Assembly (NCBI RefSeq): GCF_002099425.1
Contig: NW_018344068.1
Coordinates: 1,780,001 to 1,844,000 of the forward strand
DNA length: 64,000 bases
DNA from: Phascolarctos cinereus
Lineage: Eukaryota; Chordata; Mammalia; Diprotodontia; Phascolarctidae
Reading direction: 5' to 3'
Shown: positions 1-12,461 of the stretch, in pieces
How positions within the stretch are numbered: the first letter of the stretch is position 1
Layout of the letters: every line of letters starts with the position of its first letter
Position numbers and translations under genes: made by a program
Notes under the pieces: model-generated
What the model was told of the DNA's origin: nothing
Seen by the model: only the letters and a program-made list of their open reading frames with translations
Databases searched by the model: none

Positions 1-559
1 CTATCTTTCTTGATTCTATTTCCAGAGCTTTATTATCTGCTCTCTCCCTTCTTCTGTCCCCCCACCTCAGCAAAGCAGTAATTGCTGTATGAGCAGAGCT
101 GTCTGTGGCTTATTGATGCTTCTATAAAGGCAGCAATTGGGTCTTGAGCCTATCACAGCCTCTGCTGCACACTCTACAGGAGCCTAGGAGCATCTACCAC
201 ATGACACTGGGGGGTGGCTCTTGACTATCTCTTGACCATCTACCCTCCAGGATCGGGGGCTCCTGATCGTTGTGCCCCACCATTACTCTAGTCTGACTGA
301 GCTTCACTGCTCTTGCCACACAGAGTGCTAGGTGAATTTTTGAGTCACTACCTTGCCTGTCCCTGGCCTTAGCGTCCATCCTGTTTGCCTGTCGCTTCTG
401 CTGTAGTCTCACCTACATTTGGTTGTTTTCTTCTGTTCCTCCTAGCCCTTAGTGGTTTTGAAAGTTGGTTAGTGGTCACCTCCTCTCTGCAGACCTCAGT
501 TTCCTCTTTTGTACAACCAGAGAGTTGGTACAGAACACTTTTAGTCCAGTCCATCTGGC
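1..559. other. No gene recognised
   Basis: Upstream or intron 1 sequence. I see no supported coding exon, RNA gene or identifiable repeat here. Confidence 0.4.
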
Positions 560-772
560 ATTTATTAATCACTACCATGTGCCCAATGTGGGCAAACACT
601 GGGGATACAGAGACAAAGTTAATAGTCCTCACAACAACCTGTAATGGAGGTATAGGAGGAAACTGAGTCTCAGAGATTAAGCCTGTGGTAACATAACTAA
701 TTAGTAAGTTTTGGGGATAGGACTAAATCCAATTCTTCTCTCACTCCAAGGGCTTAAATACACTATCCCAAT
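560..772 (-). repeat. MIR/CORE-SINE
   Basis: On the minus strand it reads as a tRNA-derived SINE. The plus strand shows the familiar order: catgtgccc, ggggatacagag, aggaaactgagtctcagagattaag, then an eroded attagtaag block. Diverged. Confidence 0.65.
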
Positions 773-888
773 TCTCTAATGACACTTCCAAGTCCATAGG
801 TCTGATGTAACTACTTGCTTCCCTTCTTTCTACCATGTCCAGAGCTCCCTTTCCATTTAGCTCCAAGCACCACTGTAGAAATTCATGG

Positions 889-1121
889 TTTACTGGAAAG
901 ACTTATATGAACTGATGTAAAGGGAAGTGAGCAGAACCAGGAGAACATTAGATACAGTAACAGCAATATTGTATGATGATCAACTGTGAATGACTTAGCT
1001 ATTCTCAACAATACAACAGTCCAAGACAATTCCAAAGGACTCATGATGAAAAATGCTGTCCACTTTCAGAGAAAAAACTGATGGAGTCTGAATGCAGATC
1101 AAAGCATGCTTTTTTTTTCAC

Positions 1122-1167
<46 letters not shown>

Positions 1168-1390
1168 GAGGGTGTGGAAGGGGTCTGTGTTTTTCTTTTT
1201 CACAACATGATTAATATGGAAATGTTTTGCATGATTGTACATGTATAATCTGGACCAAATTGCTTGCTGTCTCAGGGAGGAGGGAAGGGAGGGAAGAAGG
1301 GAAAGAATTTGAAACTCAAAATTTTAAAAAAAGGATGTTTAAAATTATTTTTACATGTGATTGGGAAAAATAAAATATTTTTTAAAAAAT
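889..1390 (+). repeat. L1 3' end, 5'-truncated
   Basis: It begins in the end of ORF2 (agtgagcagaaccaggagaa) and continues through the L1 3' UTR to gggaaaaataaaatatttttt. It shares its 3' end with the fragments at 7043-7227 and 34911-35622. A TG microsatellite has grown inside it. Confidence 0.8.
1124..1163. repeat. (TG)n microsatellite
   Basis: About 20 perfect TG units inside the L1 3' UTR. Confidence 0.97.
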
Positions 1391-1473
1391 TCCATAATTT
1401 AGTGGAACGAACATAAAACATGGAGCTAGTTGGCATGCATTCAGATCTTAGTGCTGCCACTTCTTAAATAATG

Positions 1474-1725
1474 GGGTAGCAAGGCTGTGTAGTGAAGAGA
1501 GTGCTGGATTGGAGCCAGGATGACCTGCTTTGAATCCTGCCTCAGACACTCACAAGCTCTGTGAATCTGGGCAAGTCACATGACCTTGCAGCCTCAGTTT
1601 CCTCATCTCTAAAACAGGTTAATAGCAGCTACTTTATAGGGTTGTTGTGGGGATCAAATGAGATTTTTAAAAAATGCTTTGCATGCCCTATGGCATTGCA
1701 TAAATGTTAGCTGTAGCTTATTTTT
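1474..1725 (+). repeat. MIR/CORE-SINE, near full length
   Basis: The order is a tRNA-like head (gagagtgctggattggagcc), a B box-like segment, gggcaagtcacatgacc, cctcagtttcctcatct, gggttgttgtggggat and ataaatgttagct, as in MIR/THER-type SINEs. Confidence 0.85.
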
Positions 1726-2875
1726 GTTGTTATATCATTTCGCTGCTCTTAGCTTTAGTTTCCTCAACTTTAAAATGGAGATAATACTTACACAACTTAC
1801 TGACATCATCAGGTCAGTGTTTCATGAGCTATGAAGCATCATGGCCAAGTGCACAGAGCTGTGGGCTTGAGGGGAGATTGGGAATCCAGCCCTGTCTCCA
1901 ATCATTCCTCTCTTGTACCACCTGACGAAGTGGTTCTGATGAGGGCATTTTGGAAACTGTCAAGTACTATGTTGAACATGTGTACCGGACACCAACAAAG
2001 ACAAGTCAGATTGGTCTTTGAAGAAAGTGTTTATTGGAGAGAGACAAGATGGACCAGCACGCTCTTTAATTTTAAGATGTTTTGGAACACAATTGCTATT
2101 CTTTCTTGGATTAGCTCAAATTAATACATCTGAAAGTATTTTGGAAACTAAAGGACTCTAAAAAAGTACAAGGTATTAAAGAGATTAAGGAGTAAGGCAA
2201 GGAAACAGAGTAGCCAGAGACACAGCTGTTTAAATGTCTCCGTGAAGTGAGGAGATGGCGCTGATTCACGCAAAGCCAGATTTCCTCAGTTTGCGCTCTT
2301 TCTTTCTGCGGCTGCTGATTATGGAAAACCACAGGCTTAGGGTTGACCTGCTCACTAGAAGGAAAATTGTCATGGGTTGTTGAGGCCAGAAACAAATATA
2401 ATAAAATTCAGTAGGCAGAATGTGCTTCTCAGGTGATAAGCAGGGGCTCTGAGGCACATGTGTCTACTGACACAGCACTGCTCTGCCTTGTTCTGGATCC
2501 AGACCAAGTTATAGAAGTCCGTGGCATTTCATTTTTTGAGTAGAGATGCAATCTCAGAAGCTTGAGCTTTTTTCCATACAGATCTAAAGTTCAAGACAAC
2601 AGTTTAATGACTTTGTTTCCCTTTGAGGCAAGATGAAGGCATGAGATCGGTTTTTTATACTAGGATGGCATGAGGATACATACATTGGTGAAGATGGAGA
2701 TGGTAAGGCCAAGAGAAATGAGAGCAGACTGCTTGTTATATTTGTTAGATCCACTCCACAGCACTTACAAAAGTCTCAGCCTCCTCACTCTTAGGAATTG
2801 GAACTGAATGTTACAAACTCCCAGGTGGTTGAGGGGAAATCAAATGTTTTCTGCCCAAATTTTCTGATCTTATGT
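1726..2875. other. No gene recognised
   Basis: About 1.1 kb of noncoding sequence. A short MIR-like tail (cctcaactttaaaatggag) lies near 1765. Nothing else is assignable. Confidence 0.4.
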
Positions 2876-3233
2876 TTCTTTGTTCTTTTCCACCTCTGCA
2901 GCCTATGCATACTGTCCCTTGTGTCTGGAATGGTCTTCCCCCAACATCTTTCTGCCTGTTGAAAGCCATTCTTTCCTTACAGGATTAACTCAGGTGCTAT
3001 CTCTCCCATAATGCCCTCCCTGATCCAAGCCCTCCCCTGCTCCCACTTGTCCTCCATTGCATGTAATAATTTATTCTAACTTGCCTCGTATTTATTTCTG
3101 TACATATCTCATACACGTATTAGATTATAAGCTCCTTGAGGGCGGGAACTGTCTTGTTTCATCTTTATTATCCCCATTACCTGATGCACAGTGTATTGAA
3201 CAAAGCACCGAATAAATGTTTATTAAATTGAGT
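2876..3233 (+). repeat. L2 LINE 3' end
   Basis: Recognised by gtctggaatg, gctatctctcccataatgccctccc, tataagctccttgagggc and the terminal gaataaatgtttattaaatt, in the order of the L2 3' end. Confidence 0.85.
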
Positions 3234-3235
3234 AA

Positions 3236-4260
3236 TTGCCTCAATTTTCCATTTGGCTTAGCCTTTGTTTTGCAAGGAGACACAGACCAGTTTCCTTTTG
3301 AAGTGTATTTCTATGTCCTGAAAAACCTCCTGACTCACAGCTGATGTGATATTTTTTTTGTCGCATCAGTGTATGAATGTACCATTTCAGAGCATTTGCA
3401 TCAAAAATTCTGTGAGCATATTCGCTGACTCCTCTGTAATGTTAATATGTATGTTGTCCAGGTTCCTGACACAGCATTTTCATCGCCAGACTCCTACAGC
3501 TTCGTTTTCTAGTCTGACCTCAAACGTAGACCTGTGAATGCTTCAAGGAATTTCACTTCTCAGTGCTCCAGCCAAATGTCTCCAAAGTCCCCCCAGCTCC
3601 CACATTTTATCAGAGAGACAGAATGAGAATTTGTAGGATTTGAAGCAAATTCATTATGGAAGATGGCAGGAGACGTAAGTTGGAGAACAGTATTGTGATG
3701 TTTCCTGAAGATTCAGGGGGGTTTGATTTGGTAGTAACTTAGTTCCATAGAACTCCCTCATGTTACTTTGTTTGGGAAAGCAAACTCTTTCTAAACTTAG
3801 AATTGTGGTATTTCTGTCTTTTCCTTTTCCTTTTGTGTCAGTCATATAGTTACCTGACATATCTGATTGAAAAACTTAGCTACAACTCCCTTAGTATACT
3901 TTATTTCATCTATCCCATTGATATGGATGGTATGATTAAACCAGAAAGCTTTCTGAGGTATAAACCTTATTATCACAGCTTGTTTGTTGATAATTGTGGT
4001 AGTTGCTGCCAAAAATTATGAATTGAATCTAATCAAGTTATTCAACTCTCCAGGCCTTTCTCATCGGTAGGGCCACATATGTGCTTGCCTCTATGCCTAT
4101 CTTTATTTGTAAGCCTTTATGGAAGCCTTATGATATCTTTGTGGTTTGATGAGAAGGAAATTTCCTTCTACTTAAAGCCAGCTTCATTGGCCATATTTCT
4201 CTACTCTCCTACTGCTAAGCTTGATTTCTTAGACTATTTTTTTTTCATTCTTAATCTTCC
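3236..4260. other. No gene recognised
   Basis: AT-rich noncoding sequence just outside the 3' end of the minus-strand L1. No recognisable feature. Confidence 0.4.
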
Positions 4261-5739
4261 TATCTCATACCATTTTAATTTATTTTTTAAAATAAATTTT
4301 TATTGCTATCCTCTGTTTCTTACATCGTTATAGTTATCCTAGTATCTCTTTTCCTTCCACCCCTAGCAAAGCATCTTATTTAACAAACAGTATTTTTAAA
4401 GAGGATAAAACGTCAGCACAGTTGACCGATACATTGAAAAGGCCTGAAAACATGTGCATTGTATAACACCTGTTCTCTTCCCACCTCCCCCCAAAAAGGT
4501 GTGGTGGGTTAGGAGTGTTCTATCGTATCTGTTCTTTTGAGTCTTGCTTGATCTTTATAATTTTGTTACATTCACTTTTGATTTGTGTGTGTGTGTGGTA
4601 GTTCTTTCCATTAACATTGTGTTTACTGTGTGTATTGTTTTCTTGGCTCTGCTTTCTTCACTCTGTACCAGTTCATATAGATCTTCCCATGCTTCTCTAT
4701 ATTCATCACACACATCATTTCTGATAGCACAGTAATGCTCAGTTACATTCATGTACCACAACATGTTTAACCATTTCCCAGTTAGTGGACATCTACTTTG
4801 TTTCCAGTTCTTTGCTATCACAAAAAGTGCTACTATAGATATTTTAGTGTATATGGGGACTACCTATCAATGGCGTTCTTAGGGTATAAGCCCAGTAATA
4901 GAGTCTCTTGTTCAGAGAGCTTGGAAGTTTAGTCCCTGTATTTGCATAATTCCAAATTGCTTTCCAAAATGATTGTACCATTTCATAGCTCCACCAGCAG
5001 TGTGTTAGTGTGTCTATCATTCCATAACTCCTCCAACATTGGCTATTGCCAGTTTTTGTCATCTTTGCCAATTTGCGCATTGTGAGGTAAAACCTCAGAG
5101 TTGTTTTGATTTGCATTTATCTTGTCACTAGTGATTTAGAGAATTCTTTCATGTGGTCATGAATACTTTGTAGTTCTTTCTAGAACTGTTTTTTCACATC
5201 CTTTGACCACTTATCTTTGAGAGAATGACTGTTAGTCTTATACATTTTTGTTAATTGTTTATATATCTTGTATAACAAACCCTTGTCAGAGAAATTTGAC
5301 GCAAAATTTTTTCCCCATTTAACCACTTCCCTTACTATCCTGGATGCATTAATGTCTGTGCGGAAGCTTTTCGGTTTCATGTAATCAAAGTTATCTGTTT
5401 TATCTTTTGTGATTGCCTCTGTGTCTCGATCTCCTACCCATAACTATGAGATGTATATGATCTGCTTCTCTTCTAATTTTTTTGTAGTGTGATCTTTAGT
5501 ATTAAGGTCACATATCCATTTGGAATGTGGTACAAGGTGTCGATCTAAGCCTAATTTCTGCTATACTGTTTTCTAGTTTTCCCAGCAGTTTTTATAAGAT
5601 AAAGAGTTTTTCCCTAAGCAATTTGTTTTCCACTTGTATCAACTTTTTCTGCTGGGTTATTGAGTTCCATTGTTACTGATTCTCCCTTGTCTAGTCTGTT
5701 CCATTGATCTATCTTTTAACCAATACCAGATGGTTTTGA

Positions 5740-5810
5740 TGACTTTATAATATAGTTGCTTTATAATATATACTTTACAATATAGCTGCTTTATAATATA
5801 GTTTGAGGTT
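5740..5810. repeat. Short AT-rich tandem repeat
   Basis: The unit tttataatatag recurs about three to four times with small changes inside the L1. Confidence 0.7.
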
Positions 5811-6249
5811 TGGAAGTGCTGTTCCCCCTTCATCCCTACTTCTTTTCAGCATTTCCCTTGATATTCTAGATTTTTGTTCTTCCAAATGAATTTTGTTATT
5901 ATTTTATAAAGTTCTATAAAGTATCCCCTTGGTAATTTAATTGATATAGCATTAAAAATGAAAATTATCTTTGGTAGTGTTGTTGTGGTCTAGCCATAAG
6001 CATTTAATGTTCCTCCAGCTATTTGTTGTCTTTTATTTTTTAAAGAGCACTTTGTAATTGAACACATACAAGTCTTTTGTGTGCTGTGGTAGATTGATCC
6101 CCAGAAATTTTATGCATTTTGTAGTTCTTTGGAATGAGATTCACTTTCTATTATTGCTTCTTGTGTTTTTGTTTTTTATTATGTAGAAATGCAATTGATT
6201 TTTTAGTTATAAAATAACTTGCAACTTTGCTGAAGTTTTCTCAGCTGGG

Positions 6250-6528
6250 GAAAGGGAATAAGCATTTTTATAATGCCTACTATATGCCAGACACTGTGCT
6301 AAGCACTTTTTATGAATGTAATCTCATTTGATCCTCAAAACAACTCTGAGAGGTAGGTATTATTATTATTATTATTATACCCATTTTACAGTTGAGGAAA
6401 CTGAGGCAAACAGAGGTTAAGTGACTTGCCTAGGGTCACACAACTAGTAAGTATCTAAGGTCACATTTGAACTCAGGTCTTCCTGACTTTAGGTCCAGCA
6501 TCCATTGCTCTACCTAGCTACATCGGTG
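6250..6528 (-). repeat. MIR/CORE-SINE inside the L1
   Basis: Plus-strand landmarks: catgcctac-type end, tcctcaaaacaactctgaga, an ATT run at about 6359-6378, cccattttacagttgaggaa, gtgacttgcctagggtcaca, ttgaactcaggtcttcctga. It interrupts the L1 ORF2 and is therefore younger than the L1. Confidence 0.85.
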
Positions 6529-7042
6529 GCATTAGTATTTTGCTGATTCCTTAGGATTTTCCAAGTATGCTGTCATATCATCAACAAATAGAGATAGTCT
6601 TATCTCATCTTTATTTATCTTTATGCTTTTAATTTCTTTCTTTTGTTTTATTGTTGTTGCTAGCATCTCCAAAACTATATCAAATAATAGCGAGGAAAGT
6701 GGAGATTCTTGTTTCATTCCTGTGTTTATTGTGAAAGGTTCTGGTGTATCCCCATTGCATATGATGCTTGTTTTGGGTTTTAGATAGAGGCCTTTTATTT
6801 TATGCCTATACTTGGTAAGGTTTTTAGCATATAAGAGTGCTATATTTTGTCAAAGATTTTTTTCATCATCTTTTGAGATAATCACGTGGATTGGGATGTT
6901 TTTGTCTTTAATATCATTAATTATGTTGATTGGTTTCCTGCTGTTTAACCTGCATATCTGATATAAATCTCATTTGGTCATAATGAGTAATTTCTTGGAT
7001 AAATCAGTGTTTGACAGGATTTTGTTTACAATTTTTGAGTCA

Positions 7043-7227
7043 AAAATGAAAATATGTTTTGCATGACTGCACATGTATAACCTATGTCAAATTGCTTGCC
7101 TTCTTAATGAGGGGGGACAGAACAGAGGAGGAGATTTGGAGCTCAGAATTTAAAAAAAGATTGTTAAAAATTATTTTTACATGTAATTGGGGGAAATAAA
7201 ATATTAAATACAAAGGGGAAAAAAATA
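7043..7227 (+). mobile_element. L1 3' fragment inserted into the minus-strand L1
   Basis: 185 bp of L1 3' UTR (tttgcatgactgcacatgta to gggggaaataaaatatt) in the opposite orientation to the host L1. It is flanked by a perfect 13-bp target-site duplication, aatttttgagtca, at 7030-7042 and 7228-7240, showing insertion by target-primed reverse transcription. Confidence 0.92.
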
Positions 7228-8850
7228 AATTTTTGAGTCAGTATTCATTAGTGATATTGGCCTATCATTTTCCTTCTGTGTTTTTTCTTTCCCTGATTTG
7301 AGTGTTAGAACTATATTTGTCTTATAAAAGGATTCTATTAGGGTGCTTTCTTTTTCAATTTTTTTTATGACAATTTGTGAAGTATGGACACTAATTATTC
7401 TTTAAAAGTTGGATAGAATTCTCCTGTGAATTCATCAGGACCAGAAGTTTTTTCATTTGGTAGATAGATCCTTTACAGCTAGATCTATTTCCTTTTCTGA
7501 GATTGGGTTAAGATCTCTCTCTGTGTCTCCTCATAGTTTGGGTACTATATAATTTTGAAAGGTAATCCTCTATTTCTTTTGTGTTTTCAATTTTGTTAGC
7601 ATATAACTGTACTTGATATATTCTGAACATTTTTATTTCTTCAGGTTTTATTGAGATTTCACCTTACTCATTTACTGTTTAATTGATTTAATTTTCTGCC
7701 CTCTTCTTTTTAATCAGATTAATTAATAGGTTTATCAAAATTTTTAGTCTTTTCAAAGAACCAGATTTTTCTTTTATTTATTATTTCGGTTTTTTAAAAA
7801 ATTTCCAATTTATCTGTTTCTGTACTTTCAAATAACTCCTCTTGTGCCTATTTTAGGTTTATTTGTTGGCTTTCTAATTTTTAAAATGCTTATTCAGTTA
7901 ATTAATTCTCTCTTTTTCTATTTTTTTAATGTATGTTTGTAGGAATATAATTTTTTTCCCCCTGAGGACTGCTTTAGCTGCAACCCAGAAATTTTGGTAT
8001 GTTATTTCATCATTATAATTTTCTTTGGCTTAATTATTAATTGTTCCCATGATTTGTTTTTTGACCCACTCATTATTAATATTTCATTTTTAAGTCACCA
8101 CTTGCTTCTCTGTCTTTTGTTTGTGGTCCCTGACTATTTTTTTATTCTGTTATATAAATATATTCTATAAAGAATATATTTAATATTCCTACTTTTTTTA
8201 CATCTGTTTGCAATCTCTGTGCCCTAACACATGCTTTTTTGTTTACATGTAGTGCTGAGAAATATGTATATTCTTTTGCCGTCCCATTTAGAAGATGTCA
8301 TAAGTCTTTTACCTGTAGTTTTGCCAGCAGTTTGTTCAATTTCATGTTTTCCCGTTTCTTTATCTTAACTGCTAGACTTCATCCAAAACTGAGAGCAAGA
8401 TTGTCACTGTTGTGTTGTCTTTGTCCTCTTGTAGATCAGTTAATGTTTCCTTTATGAATTTGGGTGCTAAGACATTTGGAGCATATGAGTTTTTTTTTTA
8501 CTGATATTGGTTTATTATATCTTTGGTTCCTTTTAGCATAGTGTAGTTTCTTGTTTATGCCTTCTGATTTTTTGATGTTTTTACTTAGTGAGATAGCAAG
8601 ATTGCAACTCCTGCATTTTTTAATTCACTTGATGCATAGTAAATATTTTTCCATTCCTTCAGTCTTATTTTGCTTATGTCTTTGTTTTTTAGATGTATTT
8701 CTTATGACCAGCAGATTTCAGAGTTTTCTTTTCTTATCCAATCTGTTATTCTTTTTCATTTTTTTGAATTGTTTAATCTAGTCACATTTAAAGTTATGAG
8801 AGTTAGGTTTATGTTTTCCTCCATTTATCTCTAATATTTGGGTTTTTTCA

Positions 8851-10985
8851 AGTTAAGATTTCTCCCACTCTTCCATTGTAAACACAGTCCTGTTTCTTCA
8901 GTTATTTTAGCTTAATCTTTTTTTTTTTTAAATATGACCCTGTTCCTCCTGACTGTCTTCCCCTCACCCCCAATCCTCTCCTCCTGCTTTTTTACTCTTT
9001 TCCCTTTGGAGTTTTGTTTCTTAATTCCATTTTATTTCCTGCTTTTATCTAGTTATTTAATTCTTCCCTTTTTTTCTCATTTAGTCATGTAGATTTCCCT
9101 TTCCTCTCTTTCCCTTCAATTCCTGTTCATTAGGTTTTTTTTTAATTTCATTTTTTTCACCCCTTTCCAGAGAAGACTTCTCTGACTTAATTATCCATCC
9201 TCTCGTTCTGCCTATTCTAGAGCCTCATTCTCTGGTTCATGACCCCAGTAATCATCTAGTCCCTCTCTCTTCTCCACATTCTTCATGGAATCAAACTTGC
9301 AGAGCTATCTATTCTGGGCTCTCCCCACTATGTAGTTCCTGCCATTTAGAGAGCTTGTTGTCTCTTGGATTCTTCTTTTCACTGTTCCTTACTCACATAC
9401 CCCACCCTCATCCGTGATTATACAGCACATCATTGATTTACAGTTTGCCGTGAGTTACTTTTTTTCCCCATTTGCCTCAAAATCTCCTCCCTGGGGCCAT
9501 GCCCTCCCACTCCCCCAGGTGTCATTTGCTCCCAGAAGTTCCAACTCTCCCTCTTCCCAGGTAGGATAAGTTGTCTTTTCAAGCACCAAATCTCCCAGAC
9601 AATACCCAATACAAGGTCCACATCTCCTTTCACAGCATATTACTCTTATCCCATCAGAATACTCTTCAGTGGAATCCCCTGCTACCACCAAGGCAAGTCC
9701 TTTTTCCTTTTTCCCTTTTGTCAGTCTTTCCCCCTTCTTCTCTGCAAGATCTTTTCCTCAGAGACAACAGAGGTCACCTTCTCATCGATAGCCTTTGATT
9801 TGACCTGGGCACATCACACACTCCCCTCTATCCCCCTATCTCCTTTCCTCTTTGTACCCACTCCCACTTTATAATGTAGTCCTACAAAAACCGTTGATTC
9901 TGTCTGTAGGCAGGGTGTCACCAGATTCTGTTCATAATGGGCAGAATCTTCACTGTTCTCTTCACGGTTACTTCTGCCTGACTTCTACCTTCGTCCCTGT
10001 CTCCTTATGCACATTTAGAAAGACGTCTCTTCCTGTTCTCTGCTGGTGCTCTGTTACTGTTGCTGTCCTTGGATGCTGCATTCATTCACTCCTACAATTC
10101 TGTCATTTGGGGTGTTCAAAAAGCAAATAACCTCTTTGGTTTTGGTTTTCTTTCTAAGAATGTTTCAAACACCTCTCTATTATTAAATGTCTATCTTGTT
10201 TCATTGATGGGTCAGCTGAGATTTTCAGAGTAGATCACACTGGGCTTAGTTTGCAAGTATTTATTCTTAGATGCCTGAACTCATTTACCACATCTGCAGA
10301 CAGTATTTCCTTGTGCTGTTGAGTTTTCCCCGTTGATTGAAGCAGTTCAGGGTTTTTGATTTTTCTTCTTCCTAAGACCCTTGGCAATTTCAGCTTTCCT
10401 CCCCTATTTTTCCTCCTTGCTCACTTTCTGACTCTTTCCTCTCTGATAGTCGGTTCCCTCGGGGCTGGATCCAGAAGGTCTCAGCCTCCTCTAACAATGG
10501 GCAGTGCATGGTTCACCAGCCTCAGTTTCTGTCTCACTTGACTTATGGTAGGGTGGAAGAGAGCCCAAATTGGCCCTGGCTGGATGCTTGGCTGTTACCT
10601 CAGGCTAGATAAAGCACCACACAGTCCACTCTCATCCAGTGTCCTGTTGCAGGGTCCTCTCCCACGCTTTCTGTTCCCCAGTTCTCTAACCTGTCACTAG
10701 CTGATAAGAATGCTGCCCTGCTGGTTCTATGCGGTTGGTTTCTGTAGTTTAGGTCTCATTGGCTTTAGAACAAAGTTGGGCCCCATTTCAAGTGCCCAAC
10801 CCCTTTCCCTCCACTGTCCTGCAGAGATTAGTTGCAATGCAGAATGATGCTGTCATAGCTGTCAGCCCAGATCTCCATGGTCTTGGAAGGAGGGTGGGGT
10901 GAACAGGCTGTAGGCATGGGTTCTGTGGCAAACCTGTTGATCTGATCTTTGGGTCACTTAGTGTGACCTTACTGCTCATCACATG
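8851..10985. other. Unassigned 2.1 kb next to the L1
   Basis: Pyrimidine-rich at first, then mixed. It could hold the 5' UTR or ORF1 region of the adjacent minus-strand L1, but no ORF1-like protein was recognised in any frame. No host gene is visible. Confidence 0.3.
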
Positions 10986-11827
10986 TTGAATGGTCAGGTG
11001 GGGGTGTGGAATGAACTTAAAGGAGGAATCTTTTTTTTAACCTTCTTTTGGATTCTGGGTGTCCCAGACCAGGGAGACAGCTGACATTGCTTTATTTTTG
11101 GCACATATGCTTTATTTTTGGCACATAATTTCTGTTTTAGGGAGGTTTGGGAGGTCATGGGCATCAGAGAAAATACCTCATCCATTATCTTGTTGCTCAT
11201 ATGGCCAGTAATCTCTTCCCCCACCTCCCACACTACTTGTAAAAACTGTGTGGATCTTTTTGTACTTCAACACAACCACAAATTGTTACCATTTTATAAT
11301 ATGATTTCACATTTAAACTCTTACAGTAGATCAGTAAACACACTATGCCTTGAATTCAGCTACATCCTGGGAATGGACTTTGTTATGGTGTTGATTGCCA
11401 AGAACTAATGAATAGGTTCCCAGGCCTCCCATGCTCTCAGAGGTCTTGTGGGCACCACTGGCCAATTTGTCCTGCACTGACTTGCACACAGTGGGCCATG
11501 TAGCATTAGTGCATTTAAGCTGATAACTTAATAGTGAATACCATATGTTGCATGGTAGCTGAGGGAGCCTACTTTGGGCAGTTACTTTGCATTTCCTGTC
11601 TTCACATTACTTTCACGTGACAGATTTGCATGCTTTTTAAGTGTTCTCCTTTTAAGATATTTTACCAAAGTTGTCCAGTTCATTTTCCCTACACATTTAT
11701 CTCACACCTATTCTCACATCCTTATTGATCAGGTTAATGGGTGATAATAATCATTTAAAGCCACAAATAGTTCAAAAGCCTTGCTTTATCCCGTAGTGTC
11801 AACTTTTTCTTTCTTCTAACTTATTCA
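10986..11827. other. No gene recognised
   Basis: Noncoding. The only visible structure is a perfect 20-bp tandem duplication at 11088-11127. Confidence 0.4.
11088..11127. repeat. Perfect 20-bp tandem duplication
   Basis: tgctttatttttggcacata occurs twice back to back with no difference, suggesting a recent slippage or duplication event. Confidence 0.95.
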
Positions 11828-12030
11828 AGGCAGCAGATTGTGGAAAGAGCAGTAATCTTGATGCCAGAAGATCTGAGTTCAATCCTAGGTCCACCACCTA
11901 AAAGCTATATGACTAATCAAATAAGTTCCTTAATTTCTCTGAGCCTCATCTGTTCTGTAAAATGAAGAAAATAGCATATTACATACATCCCCAGGGAATC
12001 AAATGAAGCACTTTATAAAGTGCTTCTAGA
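11828..12030 (+). repeat. MIR/CORE-SINE
   Basis: Landmarks are cagcagattgtggaaagagc, tctgagttcaatcct, atttctctgagcctcatct and the tail aagcactttataaagtgc. Old copy. Confidence 0.75.
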
Positions 12031-12154
12031 AATTTGAGATGGTTTTTTGCTTTTTTACTTACCGGGAGCGGAATTGAACTTTCAATTCTCTCCTCTACCC
12101 TCCCTACTTTCTGGTAAAGATGGCAAAGAAATGGTGGCCGAAAGTGATGGGAAG

Positions 12155-12222
12155 AACTAATAATAACCCACATTTCTATGGCACCTTAAGATTTACAAAA
12201 CATTTTACAAAGAGTCTTGGAA
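12155..12222 (-). repeat. CORE-SINE 3' fragment
   Basis: taataacccacatttctatg and aagatttacaaaacatttta match the outer end of the long minus-strand SINEs at 34.8 and 61.3 kb. Confidence 0.5.
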
Positions 12223-12330
12223 CGTTGATAAACTGGATTGTGAGTCCTGAAGCAATTGAAAGTTGACATTAGTTAGAATGAAGGCTGGTAAAACTGAATC
12301 CTACTGAAGAAAATGACTTGGTAGTTATTT

Positions 12331-12461
12331 GCTGAAGCCTAAGATACAACAGGCAGAGCAGCCATTCTGGTGTCTAGGTCTCTTTCCTGCGTCCCTAGTT
12401 TCTGCATGCAGGCTTTGCAAACCATTACTGGGCCTCATTCAGTGTAACCACCATCGTCCCA
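12331..12461 (-). mobile_element. LTR-like fragment (fossil), opposed to the copy at 14.26 kb
   Basis: 131 bp that is the reverse complement of 14256-14386 with good identity. It reads on the minus strand as part of the same LTR-like sequence. Fragment only; family not named. Two copies with differing flanks indicate an interspersed repeat rather than a gene. Confidence 0.55.

Larger units (their letters stand above)
4262..8850 (-). mobile_element. L1 LINE, ORF2 and 3' UTR, inactive, with two later insertions
   Basis: Read on the minus strand this is a long L1. The C-terminal ORF2 region is at 4555-5116 (KWLNMLWYMNVTEHYCAIRND; CWRSYGMIDTLTHCWWSYEM). The reverse transcriptase core is at 6532-6717 (SPLSSLLFDIVLEMLA then LSLFVDDM, the catalytic F-x-DD motif). 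The endonuclease N-terminus lies near 8.5-8.8 kb. Subtracting the two insertions leaves about 4.1 kb, the right size for ORF2 (about 3.8 kb) plus 3' UTR. ORF2 is broken into many short frames, so the copy is dead. I could not recognise ORF1 further out. Confidence 0.85.
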
